From positions 1 through 39,068 of the forward strand of contig QHWT01000101.1 of assembly GCA_003222675.1 (NCBI GenBank): a DNA stretch of 39,068 nt. Direction: 5' to 3'. The position numbers and the translations under genes are program-made. Under the pieces are notes generated by a model, which did not search any database, had not been told where the DNA came from, and saw only the letters and a program-made list of their open reading frames with translations. How positions within the stretch are numbered: the stretch's first letter is position 1; every line of letters begins with the position of its first letter. Below are positions 14,857 to 23,122 of the stretch, piece by piece. Source of the stretch: Acidobacteriota bacterium. Its GTDB lineage: Bacteria > Acidobacteriota > Vicinamibacteria > Vicinamibacterales > 2-12-FULL-66-21.

Positions 14857-16539
14857 ATGGACACACTTGATCGCTCAGTGACGCCTCTGGCTGCGACCGT
14901 CTCTCGTCCTGATCGCGTCTTTCCGACGCTCACGCCGGCACAGATCAAACGCATCGCAGGCCATGGACGAAGGCGCGCGATCGCGTCCGGTGAGGTGCTC
15001 ATCGAGCTGGGACAACAGCCCGTGCCCTTCTTCGTCGTCCTGAGCGGCGAGATGCAGGTGCTGCGACCATCCGCGGGAGGCGAGACGCTAATCGTCACGC
15101 ACCGGGCCGGGCAATTCACCGGCGAGGGCACCATGCTGACGGGACGACGCGCACTGGCGCGGGCGCGAATGAGCGAGCCTGGCGAGGTCGTCGAGCTCGA
15201 TCGCGAACAGTTGCTCGGACTCGTCCAGACGGATCCAGAGCTGAGCGAAATGTTCATGCGGGCGTTCATCCTCCGCCGCATCGAGCTGATTGCCGCCGGG
15301 TATGGTGACGTCGTTCTGATTGGCTCGATGCATTGCGCCGGCACGCTGCGCGTCACGGAGTTCCTGACGCGCAATGGCCACCCGTTTCATTACATCGACC
15401 TCGATCGCGACGCCGACGCGCAGGATCTCCTCGATCGCTTTCATGTGACCGCCGCTGACGTACCCGTACTGATCTGCCGCGGCGACGCGGTGCTGCGGAA
15501 TCCAAGCAACCAGCAAATCGCTGATTGCCTGGGCTTCAACGATGCGATCGACCGCACGCACGTCCGCGACCTAGTGATCGTGGGCGCGGGGCCGGCAGGA
15601 CTTGCCGCTGCCGTGTACGGCGCGTCCGAAGGGTTGGATGTGCTCGTCCTCGAGTCTAACCTCCCCGGAGGGCAGGCCGGCTCGAGCTCCAGAATCGAGA
15701 ACTATCTGGGCTTTCCAACCGGCATTTCAGGCCTGGACCTCACGGGACGAGCGTACGCGCAGGCCCAGAAGTTTGGCGCGCAACTCATGGTGACGAAAGG
15801 AGCAGCGAAGCTCGCGTGCGCCCGACCGCTCTACACCATCCACCTTGATGACGGGGGACGCATCGATGCGCGTGCGCTGATCATCGCGTCGGGGGCGCAG
15901 TACCGCAAGCCCGCGATTGCCAACGTGTCGCAGTTCGAAGGCGCGGGCGTGTACTACGCGGCCTCGCGGATGGAGTCGCAGCTGTGCGCCGGCGAGGAGG
16001 TCGTGATCGTTGGCGGCGGCAACTCCGCGGGCCAGGCTGCCGTGTTCCTGGCGGAGACGGCCACGCACGTGCACCTCCTGGTTCGAAAGGATGGCCTGGC
16101 AGACACGATGTCGCGCTACCTGGTTCGACGAATCGAGGAGCATCCGGCGATCACGCTTCGGACGCGAACGGAACTCGTGGCGCTGGACGGCGACCGGCAT
16201 CTCGATCGCGTCCAGTGGCGCGATAGCCGGGGCGTCGTCGAGACGCATGACATCAGACACGTATTCATGATGGCCGGCGCCGTGCCGAATACCGGCTGGC
16301 TCGATGGCTGCGTCGCACTCGATGGGCGCGGGTTCATCAAAACCGGTCCGGACCTGTCGCCGGAGGACCTGACGACAGCCGGATGGCCGCTGGCGCGGTC
16401 GCCATATCTGTTGGAAACGAATCGTCCCGGCGTGTTCGCGGTCGGCGACGTGCGCGGCGGCAATATCAAGCGCGTCGCATCCGCTGTCGGCGAGGGATCG
16501 ATTGCGGTGGCCTTTGTTCACCAAGTGCGTCACCAGTAG
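14857..16539 (+). CDS. Cyclic nucleotide-binding / glutaredoxin-like / thioredoxin reductase-like fusion
   Basis: 560 residues in three parts. Residues about 25-145 form a cNMP-binding (CAP-like) beta-roll (FFVVLSGEMQVLRPSAGG, AGQFTGEGTMLTGRRALA). Residues about 151-225 look like a glutaredoxin/thioredoxin fold with a single Cys160 (VVLIGSMHCAGTLRVTEFL, HPFHYIDLDRD, VPVLICRG). From about 238 a thioredoxin reductase-like flavoprotein follows (VIVGAGPAGLAAAVYGAS, GGQAGSSSRIENYLGFP, VIVGGGNSAGQAAVFLAE, PGVFAVGDVRGG). The CxxC that normally precedes the NAD(P) motif is missing: the segment reads YYAASRMESQLC. It therefore cannot work as a classic TrxR. It is followed after 8 bp by a UBP zinc finger gene. 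A ligand-gated redox role is plausible but unproven. Confidence 0.9.
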   Translation: MDTLDRSVTPLAATVSRPDRVFPTLTPAQIKRIAGHGRRRAIASGEVLIELGQQPVPFFVVLSGEMQVLRPSAGGETLIVTHRAGQFTGEGTMLTGRRALARARMSEPGEVVELDREQLLGLVQTDPELSEMFMRAFILRRIELIAAGYGDVVLIGSMHCAGTLRVTEFLTRNGHPFHYIDLDRDADAQDLLDRFHVTAADVPVLICRGDAVLRNPSNQQIADCLGFNDAIDRTHVRDLVIVGAGPAGLAAAVYGASEGLDVLVLESNLPGGQAGSSSRIENYLGFPTGISGLDLTGRAYAQAQKFGAQLMVTKGAAKLACARPLYTIHLDDGGRIDARALIIASGAQYRKPAIANVSQFEGAGVYYAASRMESQLCAGEEVVIVGGGNSAGQAAVFLAETATHVHLLVRKDGLADTMSRYLVRRIEEHPAITLRTRTELVALDGDRHLDRVQWRDSRGVVETHDIRHVFMMAGAVPNTGWLDGCVALDGRGFIKTGPDLSPEDLTTAGWPLARSPYLLETNRPGVFAVGDVRGGNIKRVASAVGEGSIAVAFVHQVRHQ

Positions 16540-16547
16540 GGGGCCTA

Positions 16548-16817
16548 GTGTCGGCTCAGGCGTGCACTCATATCAGCGCAATCACCACTGTGAAACATCC
16601 CCAACGAAGGGAGTGCGAGGACTGCGTGAAAATCGGAGCGAGCTGGGTGCATCTGCGGACCTGCCAGGAGTGTGGCGCGACGCGGTGCTGTGACGACTCG
16701 CCCAACCGTCACGCGACCAAACACGCCCGCGCGACTGGTCATCCGGTGATCGCATCAGGTGAACCTGGCGAGCGCTGGCTGTACTGCTATCCGGACGACG
16801 AGTTTGTCGAATATTGA
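16548..16817 (+). CDS. UBP-type zinc finger protein
   Basis: 89 residues from a GTG at 16548, 8 bp after the flavoprotein stop. The Cys/His pattern is clear: ACTH near the N-terminus, RRECEDCVKIG, HLRTCQECGATRCCDDS, NRHATKHARATGHPVI, ending ERWLYCYPDD. This is the ZnF-UBP fold known from eukaryotic deubiquitinases, here as a small stand-alone bacterial protein. In eukaryotes it binds a C-terminal Gly-Gly tail; the bacterial role is unknown. It lies next to the cNMP/TrxR-like fusion, so it may be a partner of it. No ATG gives the full finger. Confidence 0.85.
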   Translation: MSAQACTHISAITTVKHPQRRECEDCVKIGASWVHLRTCQECGATRCCDDSPNRHATKHARATGHPVIASGEPGERWLYCYPDDEFVEY

Positions 16818-16900
16818 CACGCATTCCGCACACTCAGAACACGCGGGCCGATGACAATCAGCGGTGGTGACGCGAACGCAGGCAGCTGCGAGGAGGAGAC

Positions 16901-17494
16901 ATGATGAAGAGGACGCTTGACGCCGACGCAATCCTGAACCGGGCAAAGCCGCTGGTGCATCAACAGGCCAACGAGATCCAGCCGTATGGTCATCTCGTCA
17001 AACTACCGATTGCATTGTCGGAAGAGGCGTGCAAGGAGAGCGTCGAAAATCTCAACCAACTGCTCGCGGACACCATCACGCTGCGCGACCTGTATAAGAA
17101 GCACCACTGGCAGGTGGCGGGCCCGACCTTCTACCAGCTGCACCTCCTGTTCGACAAGCACTACGAGCAGCAGAACGAACTGGTTGACGCGATCGCCGAG
17201 CGGATTCAGTTGCTCGGCGGCGTCAGTGTCGCGATGGCTCACGACGTCGCCGAGACGACGATGATTCCGCGTCCGCCCAAGGGCCGGGAGGAAGTGCCGG
17301 TGCAGATCTCCCGGCTGCTGCATGCGCACGAGATCGTGTTGAAGGAAGCGCGCACGATGGCGAGGCGCGCGGCCGAAGGTGGCGACGATGGCACGAACGA
17401 CCTGATCGTCACCGACGTGATCCTCGGCAACGAGCTACAGGTCTGGTTCGTGGCCGAACACGTCGTCGAGATGCCGCTGGTACAGGCCGTCTGA
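16901..17494 (+). CDS. Dps-like ferritin protein
   Basis: 197 residues; the ATG at 16901 has GAGGAGGAG just upstream. The ferroxidase region of Dps is visible: TLRDLYKKHHWQVAGPTFYQLHLLFDKHYEQQNELVDAIAERI, here cited in pieces (KKHHWQVAGP, FDKHYEQQNELVD, AIAERIQLLGG). The family forms dodecamers that bind DNA and use hydrogen peroxide to oxidise iron, protecting DNA. The N-terminal about 45 residues are longer than in E. coli Dps and mildly basic. It lies in the redox unit between the zinc finger and MOSC genes, after an 83-bp gap, fitting an oxidative stress role. Confidence 0.92.
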   Translation: MMKRTLDADAILNRAKPLVHQQANEIQPYGHLVKLPIALSEEACKESVENLNQLLADTITLRDLYKKHHWQVAGPTFYQLHLLFDKHYEQQNELVDAIAERIQLLGGVSVAMAHDVAETTMIPRPPKGREEVPVQISRLLHAHEIVLKEARTMARRAAEGGDDGTNDLIVTDVILGNELQVWFVAEHVVEMPLVQAV

Positions 17495-17522
17495 GCAGAT
17501 CGTGATCTCGAACCAGGTCGGC

Positions 17523-19283
17523 ATGGCTCGACTCGTATCGGTGAACGTCGGACTTCCGCGCGATATCGAGTGGAGCGGTCGTACTGTGCACAGCGGCATC
17601 TGGAAGGAGTCGGTGCTTGGCCCGTGTCGGGTCAGGCGGTTGAACCTCGACGGAGACGGCCAAGGCGACGTGGCCGGACACGGGGGTGAGCAGCGCGCCG
17701 TCTTCGTCTACCAACTCGAGTCGTACCGCTATTGGCAGGAGCAGCTGAAGAGGAACGACTTCGTCCACGGCCAGTTCGGCGAGAACTTCACAGTGGAAGG
17801 CTTGCCCGACGATACCGTGTGCATAGGCGACCGCTATCGGATCGGCAGTGCGCTATTTGAGATCACTCAACCTCGCGTGACCTGCTATCGCGTTGGGATT
17901 CGGATGAACGAGTCGCGTATGCCGGCATTGCTGACGTCCAGCGGGCGACCAGGGTTCTACTTCCGCGTGCTTCAGGAAGGCGACGTGGGCGCCGGTGACG
18001 AGATCGTGAAGGTAGGAGAGGCGAAGGAGCGGATGACCGTCGCAGAGATCAACGCTCTTCTCTACTCGGCGAATCATGCGCGCGATCGGCTGGAGTCCGC
18101 ATTGCGCATTGAACCGCTTTCACCCGGATGGCGCTCGTCATTTGAGGCGCTGGTGCAGAGCCATAGGACCGCGACGAGTGATGGTAACGCCGGGCTGATG
18201 CCAGCCGCAGCGGCACATCCGGTCTCGCCGGGATTTCGGCCGGTCACGATCACAGCGATGGATTGGGAGGGCGAGGACGTCATCTCGCTGACGATGCAAG
18301 ACCCTGAGGGTCAGCCGCTGCGAACAGGGCTGCCAGGCCAGTACGTCGTCCTGCGCCTTCGACCGAGTGCTGGTGGCCCGCCACTCTTTCGCAGCTACTC
18401 GCTTTCGGGTCCTCCATCGGCCGAGCGCTATCGAATCAGCGTAAAGATCGAGCCGAATGGCGTCGCAGGAGCCCGCGTCCGAGAGTTGCGGGTGGGCGAC
18501 GTGTTCGACGTCAGCTTGCCACGCGGAAGCTTCACGCTGAGTGTCGAAGAACGCCCGATAGTGCTGCTCAGCGCTGGAATCGGAGCGACGCCTGTTCTGG
18601 CAATGCTCTATGCGCTGGCAGAATCCAGGTCGACGCGACAGATCTTGTGGCTCTATCAAGCTCGCGATGGGCAGCATCATCCGTTCGCCGCCGAGGTCCG
18701 CGGCCTGATGCTCGCGCTTACGCAGGGGCGCAGCTATGTGTGTTACAGCAGGCCGGGCGCGCTCGACAAGATGGGTGAGGACTTCGACAGCGCGGGTCAC
18801 CTGTCGCGATCCGTTTTCGACAAGATCGGCATCCCACGGGAAGCCGATGTCTGCCTCTGCGGGCCGACTCGCTTCATGGGAGACATGAAAGAGGTGCTCG
18901 CAACGATGGGCGTCGCGGCTGAGCGAATTTACGTCGAACTCTTCAACGGCAGCGAGTCGATGATGCCGGGTGTCGTCGGTGCGGTGACACGACCTCCTCA
19001 TGCGCCGGAGCACGACGACACCGCCGGCGCACTCGTGTCGTTTGCGCGGAGCGGGATCGCCGCACACTGGAACGCGTCAGCCTACCGGAGCCTGTTGGAG
19101 CTGGCCGAGGCCTGCGATGTCCCGGTCCGTTGGTCCTGCCGGACTGGTGTTTGTCACAATTGCGAGAGTGGTCTCGTGTCCGGATCAGTTGTCTACGAAC
19201 CGGAGCCACTCGACAAGCCCGCCGACGGCAATCTTCTTGTGTGCTGCTCGCAACCGAGTCGCGACGTTGTCATTGATTTGTGA
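17523..19283 (+). CDS. MOSC domain fused to flavin reductase and 2Fe-2S ferredoxin
   Basis: 586 residues from the ATG at 17523; a GTG at 17502 would add seven. Residues 1 to about 160 are a YiiM-type MOSC domain (GIWKESVLGPCRVRRLNLDG, GHGGEQRAVFVYQ, GQFGENFTVEGL, TQPRVTCYRVGIRM), with the Cys of VTCYR typical of molybdenum-cofactor sulfur handling. A helical linker follows, then a ferredoxin-reductase-like FAD/NAD module (FRSYSLSGPP, LLSAGIGATPVLAML, VCLCGPTRFM). The C-terminus is a plant-type 2Fe-2S domain with CRTGVCHNC and a distal Cys in LLVCCSQP. A self-contained electron chain from NAD(P)H to a MOSC site is implied; YiiM-like proteins reduce N-hydroxylated bases, which may be the role here. 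Confidence 0.92.
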   Translation: MARLVSVNVGLPRDIEWSGRTVHSGIWKESVLGPCRVRRLNLDGDGQGDVAGHGGEQRAVFVYQLESYRYWQEQLKRNDFVHGQFGENFTVEGLPDDTVCIGDRYRIGSALFEITQPRVTCYRVGIRMNESRMPALLTSSGRPGFYFRVLQEGDVGAGDEIVKVGEAKERMTVAEINALLYSANHARDRLESALRIEPLSPGWRSSFEALVQSHRTATSDGNAGLMPAAAAHPVSPGFRPVTITAMDWEGEDVISLTMQDPEGQPLRTGLPGQYVVLRLRPSAGGPPLFRSYSLSGPPSAERYRISVKIEPNGVAGARVRELRVGDVFDVSLPRGSFTLSVEERPIVLLSAGIGATPVLAMLYALAESRSTRQILWLYQARDGQHHPFAAEVRGLMLALTQGRSYVCYSRPGALDKMGEDFDSAGHLSRSVFDKIGIPREADVCLCGPTRFMGDMKEVLATMGVAAERIYVELFNGSESMMPGVVGAVTRPPHAPEHDDTAGALVSFARSGIAAHWNASAYRSLLELAEACDVPVRWSCRTGVCHNCESGLVSGSVVYEPEPLDKPADGNLLVCCSQPSRDVVIDL

Positions 19284-19359
19284 GGCCTGGCGTGCCTCCT
19301 GAGTGCCGTCATCGCCGGGGCGACACTGGCGCGGCTTCCGAGCGACGGCGGAGGATGGC

Positions 19360-19473
19360 CGCTATTCGCGGCATCGCGACCTGGCAACGGCCAGTCTCAT
19401 CGAGAATTGGATTGACGAGAGCGAACACCGCGTTTGGTTCCTGAACGAAACGACGCGCGCGCAGCGCGACTAA
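19360..19473 (+). pseudogene. C-terminal relic of a ferritin-like (Dps family) gene
   Basis: A short open stretch ending in TAA at 19471-19473 reads RDLATASLIENWIDESEHR and then VWFLNETTRAQRD. The spacing of Leu, Trp, Asp/Glu and the final WFL resembles the last helix of Dps-family ferritins. No start or upstream ferritin sequence is visible before 19360, so only the end remains. It lies just downstream of the island, with the intact Dps-like gene at 16901. The rest of 19284-19617 shows nothing I can name. Confidence 0.45.
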
Positions 19474-19617
19474 GGTCCGTCCGATTCGCAGCCGAGTATC
19501 GGCGCTCGGTTTGCCTTGACGCACGATTGATGGCAGCCATTGGTGCGAAGAGTTGCTGTTCACGAGCGGATGCCAGACTCGCCGGTTCAACTGCACGGAT
19601 CCAGCTCGAGCAGATCG

Positions 19618-19922
19618 CCGTAAGTAATCGCGGCACATTAAGAGGTCTGACACAATTCCCTGCGAACGGCCGTTCTCGTACGCCTCCACCCCTGAATGCA
19701 AACGAGATCGAACGAACGGCTCGGAAGTCGACGGCGTGTGCGATAATTGATGTCTGACCGCTCGCAAGTCGTTGATTCTAAACGGAGAGATGTCCGAGTG
19801 GTTGAAGGAGCACGCTTGGAAAACGATCTCGGCGAGCCTCGTGAAGCAACACGGAAACACTTCATCGCGCAATCAATTCAACGACTTGCCGCTCTGAAAT
19901 ACTGCTCGATGTGACGCCGTAA
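19618..19922 (+). repeat. 305-bp tRNA-half repeat, copy A
   Basis: Homologous to 30561-30869 in the same orientation. Both begin at CCGTAAGTAA and both end at CCGTAA. Shared blocks in order: CACAATT near the start, GGCGTGTGCGATAAT (promoter-like, GATAAT at 19742-19747), a stem arm, a 39-nt tRNA-Ser 5' half, a 55-56 nt variable stretch and the opposite arm. In copy A the arms GCAAGTCGTTGA (19764-19775) and TCAACGACTTGC (19878-19889) are perfectly complementary and enclose the tRNA half. The predicted +1 lies about 10 nt before the first arm, so a transcript would include the whole hairpin. From 19923 to 20126 I see nothing further. Confidence 0.75.
19784..19822 (+). pseudogene. 5' half of a tRNA-Ser(GGA) gene, copy A
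   Basis: Starts GGAGAGATGTCCGAGTGG, the acceptor strand, U8 and D-arm of bacterial tRNA-Ser. It runs through the anticodon stem and the loop with GGA (GCTTGGAAA). After the loop the sequence leaves tRNA: no anticodon 3' strand, variable arm, T-arm or CCTCTCTCC-type acceptor partner follows. It is identical over all 39 nt to the copy at 30731. It cannot make a complete tRNA. Confidence 0.75.
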
Positions 19923-20126
19923 ACGTGGGTGTTCGTCGGCGGTTTCGTGCTCACCTTACAGTTTCTACACAGTTCTGAGCGGCACTTATTCGCGTACTCC
20001 GCCTTGTTCTTTGGTACGAGTCGGACAACCTGAGCGAAGAGGTGAGTTCCTCTCTTCGCGGTTGTTGGTGACGTTAGCGGGTTGGCTGCAAATTCCGACT
20101 CTGGCGAATGTTGCCCGTGGTCATCG

Positions 20127-21014
20127 TCACGCCTCGGGAATCTGCCGGCCGAAGGTTTCCAAGGTAATGGCGTCTGGCTCCGGCCCGCCTCCGACACCAG
20201 TGTCGAGCGCGCCGATGGCGGTGATTTGGTCGCTTGAGAGCTCGAAGTCGAAGACATCGACGTTCTCTGCAATGCGAGCGGGTTTGGTGGACTTCGGGAT
20301 CGCGGAACGGCCCTCCTGCAGGTGCCACCGCAGCATCACTTGAGCGGTTGACTTGCCGTGCTCACGCGCAATCACCTGCAGCGCCGGGTCGTCGAATGTG
20401 CGCTTCTCACCACCACGATAGGAAGTGATCCCGCCGATCGGGGACCAGGCTTGCGTCAAAATGCGGTGCTCGGCGTGCAGACGCTGCAGCGTCTTCTGCT
20501 GGAAGTACGGATGTACTTCGATTTGGTTGACGGCAGGCACCACCGATGCCTGAGCGAGCAGCCGCTGAAGGTGGTCGGGCATGAAATTGCTCACGCCGAT
20601 TGCGCGCACCTTGCCGTCGGCGAGCAGCTTCTCGAGCGCGCGGTATGCGTCGAGTGTGAGATCGAAGCGGCTCGGTAGCGGCTGATGCAGGAGCAGCAGG
20701 TCGAGACGATCGACACCAAGCTTGCCGGCACTTTTGTCGAACGCGTGCAGCGTGGCCTCGTAGCCGTAATCGCTGATCCACACTTTGGTCTCGATGAACA
20801 TGTCATCGCGCGAAACGCCAGACTGACGCATCCCCTCTCCGACTTGCCCCTCATTGCCGTACGCCGCCGCCGTGTCGATGAGCCGATACCCCTGAGCAAT
20901 CGCGGATTCGACGGCGGTGCCCGTCTGTTCCGGCGGGCTCTGAAATACGCCGAGGCCGAGCGCGGGTATTTAAACGCCGTTGTTCAACGTGAGGAGTGGA
21001 CTCGTGCTCGTCAT
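20127..21014 (-). pseudogene. Aldo/keto reductase with in-frame nonsense codon
   Basis: From ATG 21014 the frame reads TLNNGV, then TAA at 20970-20972, then IPALGLGVFQSPPEQTGTAV without any shift. Elsewhere it is a full aldo/keto reductase: RLIDTAAAYGNEGQVGEG (with the Asp and Tyr of the catalytic set), TKVWISDYGY (Lys), DLLLLHQPLP (His), GVSNFMPDHLQRLL, VNQIEVHPYFQQ, IPKSTKPARIAENVDVFDF. Family enzymes reduce carbonyls with NADPH in a TIM barrel. The first in-frame ATG after the stop is at 20831, inside the barrel, and would lose the catalytic Asp/Tyr region. It is the last gene of the minus-strand operon starting at 26288. Either a real nonsense mutation (GAA or similar to TAA) or a base-call error. 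Confidence 0.85.
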
Positions 21015-21159
21015 TTGTGTTCTCCGTCCGCTAGTCCTGCCGCGGCTGTCGGATACTCCGCCAATGAGATCGTTGGTTGTCCTCGGCGCATCGGAGCCCG
21101 CCTACGATCCGTCACGGAGAGCCGCTGATAACCAGTACAGTCATGCGCCGCGTGCCCGA

Positions 21160-22212
21160 TCATTGCCGCGGGGTCGGATGTGTCGGTCTGCGGCGAATCT
21201 GCTCGGCCCAGAAATGCAAAGCGTTTCCGATCCATCCGTCCGCCGCGGTCCCGATGCCGAGGCCGAACCCGTGACCGACACCGCGGTACTTCCGATACTC
21301 GACTTCTGTACCTAACCTCCGCAGCGCTGCCACTCGCCGTTCCATGGCCGCTGGCGGTGCGATCCCGTCAGCGTCACCCACAACGACGAACGTTGGGGGT
21401 TCGGTTGAGGCGACGTCTGAATGACCGGTGTAGGCAAGCACGACGGCTGATGGCTTGGGCAACCCCAAAGTCCCAAAGCGCGCCGTGCCGTAGGAACCGA
21501 CGGCCGCCGCCATCCGTGCCCCCGCCGAGCTGCCCCATAGCGAATAGTCGGCAGTTGTGACGCGGAGGGCCGCTGCGTTCCTGAAGATGTACGTGAGCGC
21601 AGCGGCCAAATCCTGGGTGGCGATCGTGGCTCCGCTCCCGGCGCGGTACTTGAGCACGAAGGCGTTGTAGCCGCTCTCGTTGATCTCGACCGCGTACGGG
21701 AAGCCCTCGTGCAGTGAGCCGACGTACGCGAACCCGCCGCCCGGAGAAACGACCGCGAACGGAGCGCCAGCCTTGCCTCTAAAAAAGAAAAGGCCGGTGT
21801 CCTTTCGGGACGGCTCCGCCAGCTTCTCAGCGTCGGTGTAGATGTCGAAAAAGATCGTCTTCCCGCCGCTCGCGTCATCAATCATCCGATTGAGCGATGA
21901 CACCACGACTGCAGGATCCACGTGCGTGTGGTACGGGAGCAGCGACCCGATGTTCCTGAGTAGCATGTTCGGGTCATTGCGTCCGTCACCCCAGGGCAGG
22001 ATGAGATGACCGAACCCGGCGAATGCAGGATGGTTGAGGATGTCGTCAACGCGGTCGTCGACACCCAGGTGCGCCGCCCGTGTGGTGCTTGCCATCGTCC
22101 CGTAATTCGTTGCCACATCGACACCCGCAGAAGCGATGATCCACAAGCACGCCGCGCCCGCCGTTAGTGGAATCATCGACCGCCGCGTCCTCGGCCTGAC
22201 GCTCGGTATCAC
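21160..22212 (-). CDS. Exported alpha/beta hydrolase (esterase/lipase, BD-FAE-like)
   Basis: About 350 residues from a GTG at 22212 with AGGGG about 6 nt upstream; this start gives a basic n-region and a hydrophobic stretch (MIPLTAGAACLWIIASAG), a Sec signal peptide. An ATG at 22176 would still leave the hydrophobic part. Fold: APFAVVSPGGGFAYVGSLHEG (oxyanion HGGG-like loop), FVLKYRAG, the nucleophile in LWGSSAGARMAA, VVVGDADGIAPP (Asp) and GVGHGFG (His). The layout is that of carbohydrate or ferulic acid ester-type esterases. It follows the SMP-30-like gene by 13 bp in the same operon. Confidence 0.88.
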   Translation of the reverse strand: MIPSVRPRTRRSMIPLTAGAACLWIIASAGVDVATNYGTMASTTRAAHLGVDDRVDDILNHPAFAGFGHLILPWGDGRNDPNMLLRNIGSLLPYHTHVDPAVVVSSLNRMIDDASGGKTIFFDIYTDAEKLAEPSRKDTGLFFFRGKAGAPFAVVSPGGGFAYVGSLHEGFPYAVEINESGYNAFVLKYRAGSGATIATQDLAAALTYIFRNAAALRVTTADYSLWGSSAGARMAAAVGSYGTARFGTLGLPKPSAVVLAYTGHSDVASTEPPTFVVVGDADGIAPPAAMERRVAALRRLGTEVEYRKYRGVGHGFGLGIGTAADGWIGNALHFWAEQIRRRPTHPTPRQ

Positions 22213-22225
22213 CGGAACCCCTAGG

Positions 22226-23122
22226 TCACGGCCGGCGATATGGAACGACGACCGCCTTGGCGCGTTCGACGAGGACGAGTGCGGTCTCGCCGACGAGGGT
22301 GACACCGGTCGCACCTGACAGTCCGTCTTTCACCACGCGCACCTCCGCGCGATTGCCGTCGATCGTCAGTTCGGTGACGCGTCCCTGGCCCTCGGCCTGA
22401 ATCAGCATCTTCGGACCCACGGCTCGCAGCCCATCGGGCCGGCTCAGTGGCGTCGACGTCTCGATCTTCACCATGGTGCCAGCGCTACCGTCGGCGTTCA
22501 CGGGAATGCGGAAGATGTCGCCGGCGAAGAAGGTGTTGACGTACACGGCGCCGTCCGCGAGCACCGCGATGCCGTCGACACCAGCAAGCCGCGGATCCGC
22601 CGGCACCCACAGATCGAGCGCGGCGGCGCCGGGCTTCAGGCGATGGATCCGGTTGGAGAATGACTCGGTCGCGTACACCGTCCCATCGGGCGCGATCGCC
22701 ATGTCGTTGCACACACCGCCATTGCTCGGGAACGGATAGGTGCCCTTGGCCGCGCCGGCCTTCAAGTCGAAGGATCGCAATGCGGTCTGTCCGGTCACGG
22801 GCGCGCCGCCACGGCCGCCCGTCGAGTTCTGGCATACCCAAAGCGTGTTGGACTTGTCGTCCGCAAGCACGCCAAGCACGTTGGTGAGGCCGGCGGTCGA
22901 GGCCTGAATCCAGGGTTCGGCTTGCGAGGTGCCGGGCGCAGCACGGTAGATGGTGCCTTTCGCCGTGCTCCCGAAGTACACGGCGCCGTCCTGGCTTGAG
23001 GTCAGGTTCTCAGCCTGTACCCCGGTGTCGTTGATCGTGATCTCGGTTCGGGCTTGCGCTCGAACGAGCGCCGCGGACGCGGCGAAGACGACCACGACGC
23101 TGAAAGTTCTACTGACGCTCAT
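22226..23122 (-). CDS. Exported SMP-30/gluconolactonase-like beta-propeller protein
   Basis: 298 residues with a Sec signal peptide (SRTFSVVVVFAASAALVRAQA). It is a six-bladed propeller of the SMP-30/LRE type: DGAVYFGSTAKGTIYRA, LGVLADDKSNTLWVCQN, GGVCNDMAIAPDGTVYATES, VDGIAVLADGAVYVNTFF, LSRPDGLRAVGPKMLIQAEG. The N-D and D-G pairs at blade entrances fit metal-binding residues of lactonases. The likely role is hydrolysis of a sugar lactone in the periplasm. Its ATG overlaps the TGA of the preceding PQQ-dehydrogenase gene (ATGA), so the two are coupled. That neighbour would make the lactone if active. Confidence 0.85.
   Translation of the reverse strand: MSVSRTFSVVVVFAASAALVRAQARTEITINDTGVQAENLTSSQDGAVYFGSTAKGTIYRAAPGTSQAEPWIQASTAGLTNVLGVLADDKSNTLWVCQNSTGGRGGAPVTGQTALRSFDLKAGAAKGTYPFPSNGGVCNDMAIAPDGTVYATESFSNRIHRLKPGAAALDLWVPADPRLAGVDGIAVLADGAVYVNTFFAGDIFRIPVNADGSAGTMVKIETSTPLSRPDGLRAVGPKMLIQAEGQGRVTELTIDGNRAEVRVVKDGLSGATGVTLVGETALVLVERAKAVVVPYRRP

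Noticed and set aside
19309-19872. Minus-strand open frame through repeat A and its counterpart at 30461-30922, which look alike (RINDLRAV..LSHTP and RINNLRAM..LSHTP)
   Set aside because: The likeness follows from DNA homology of the two repeats and from reading the tRNA half backwards; no start signals and otherwise unrelated sequence.
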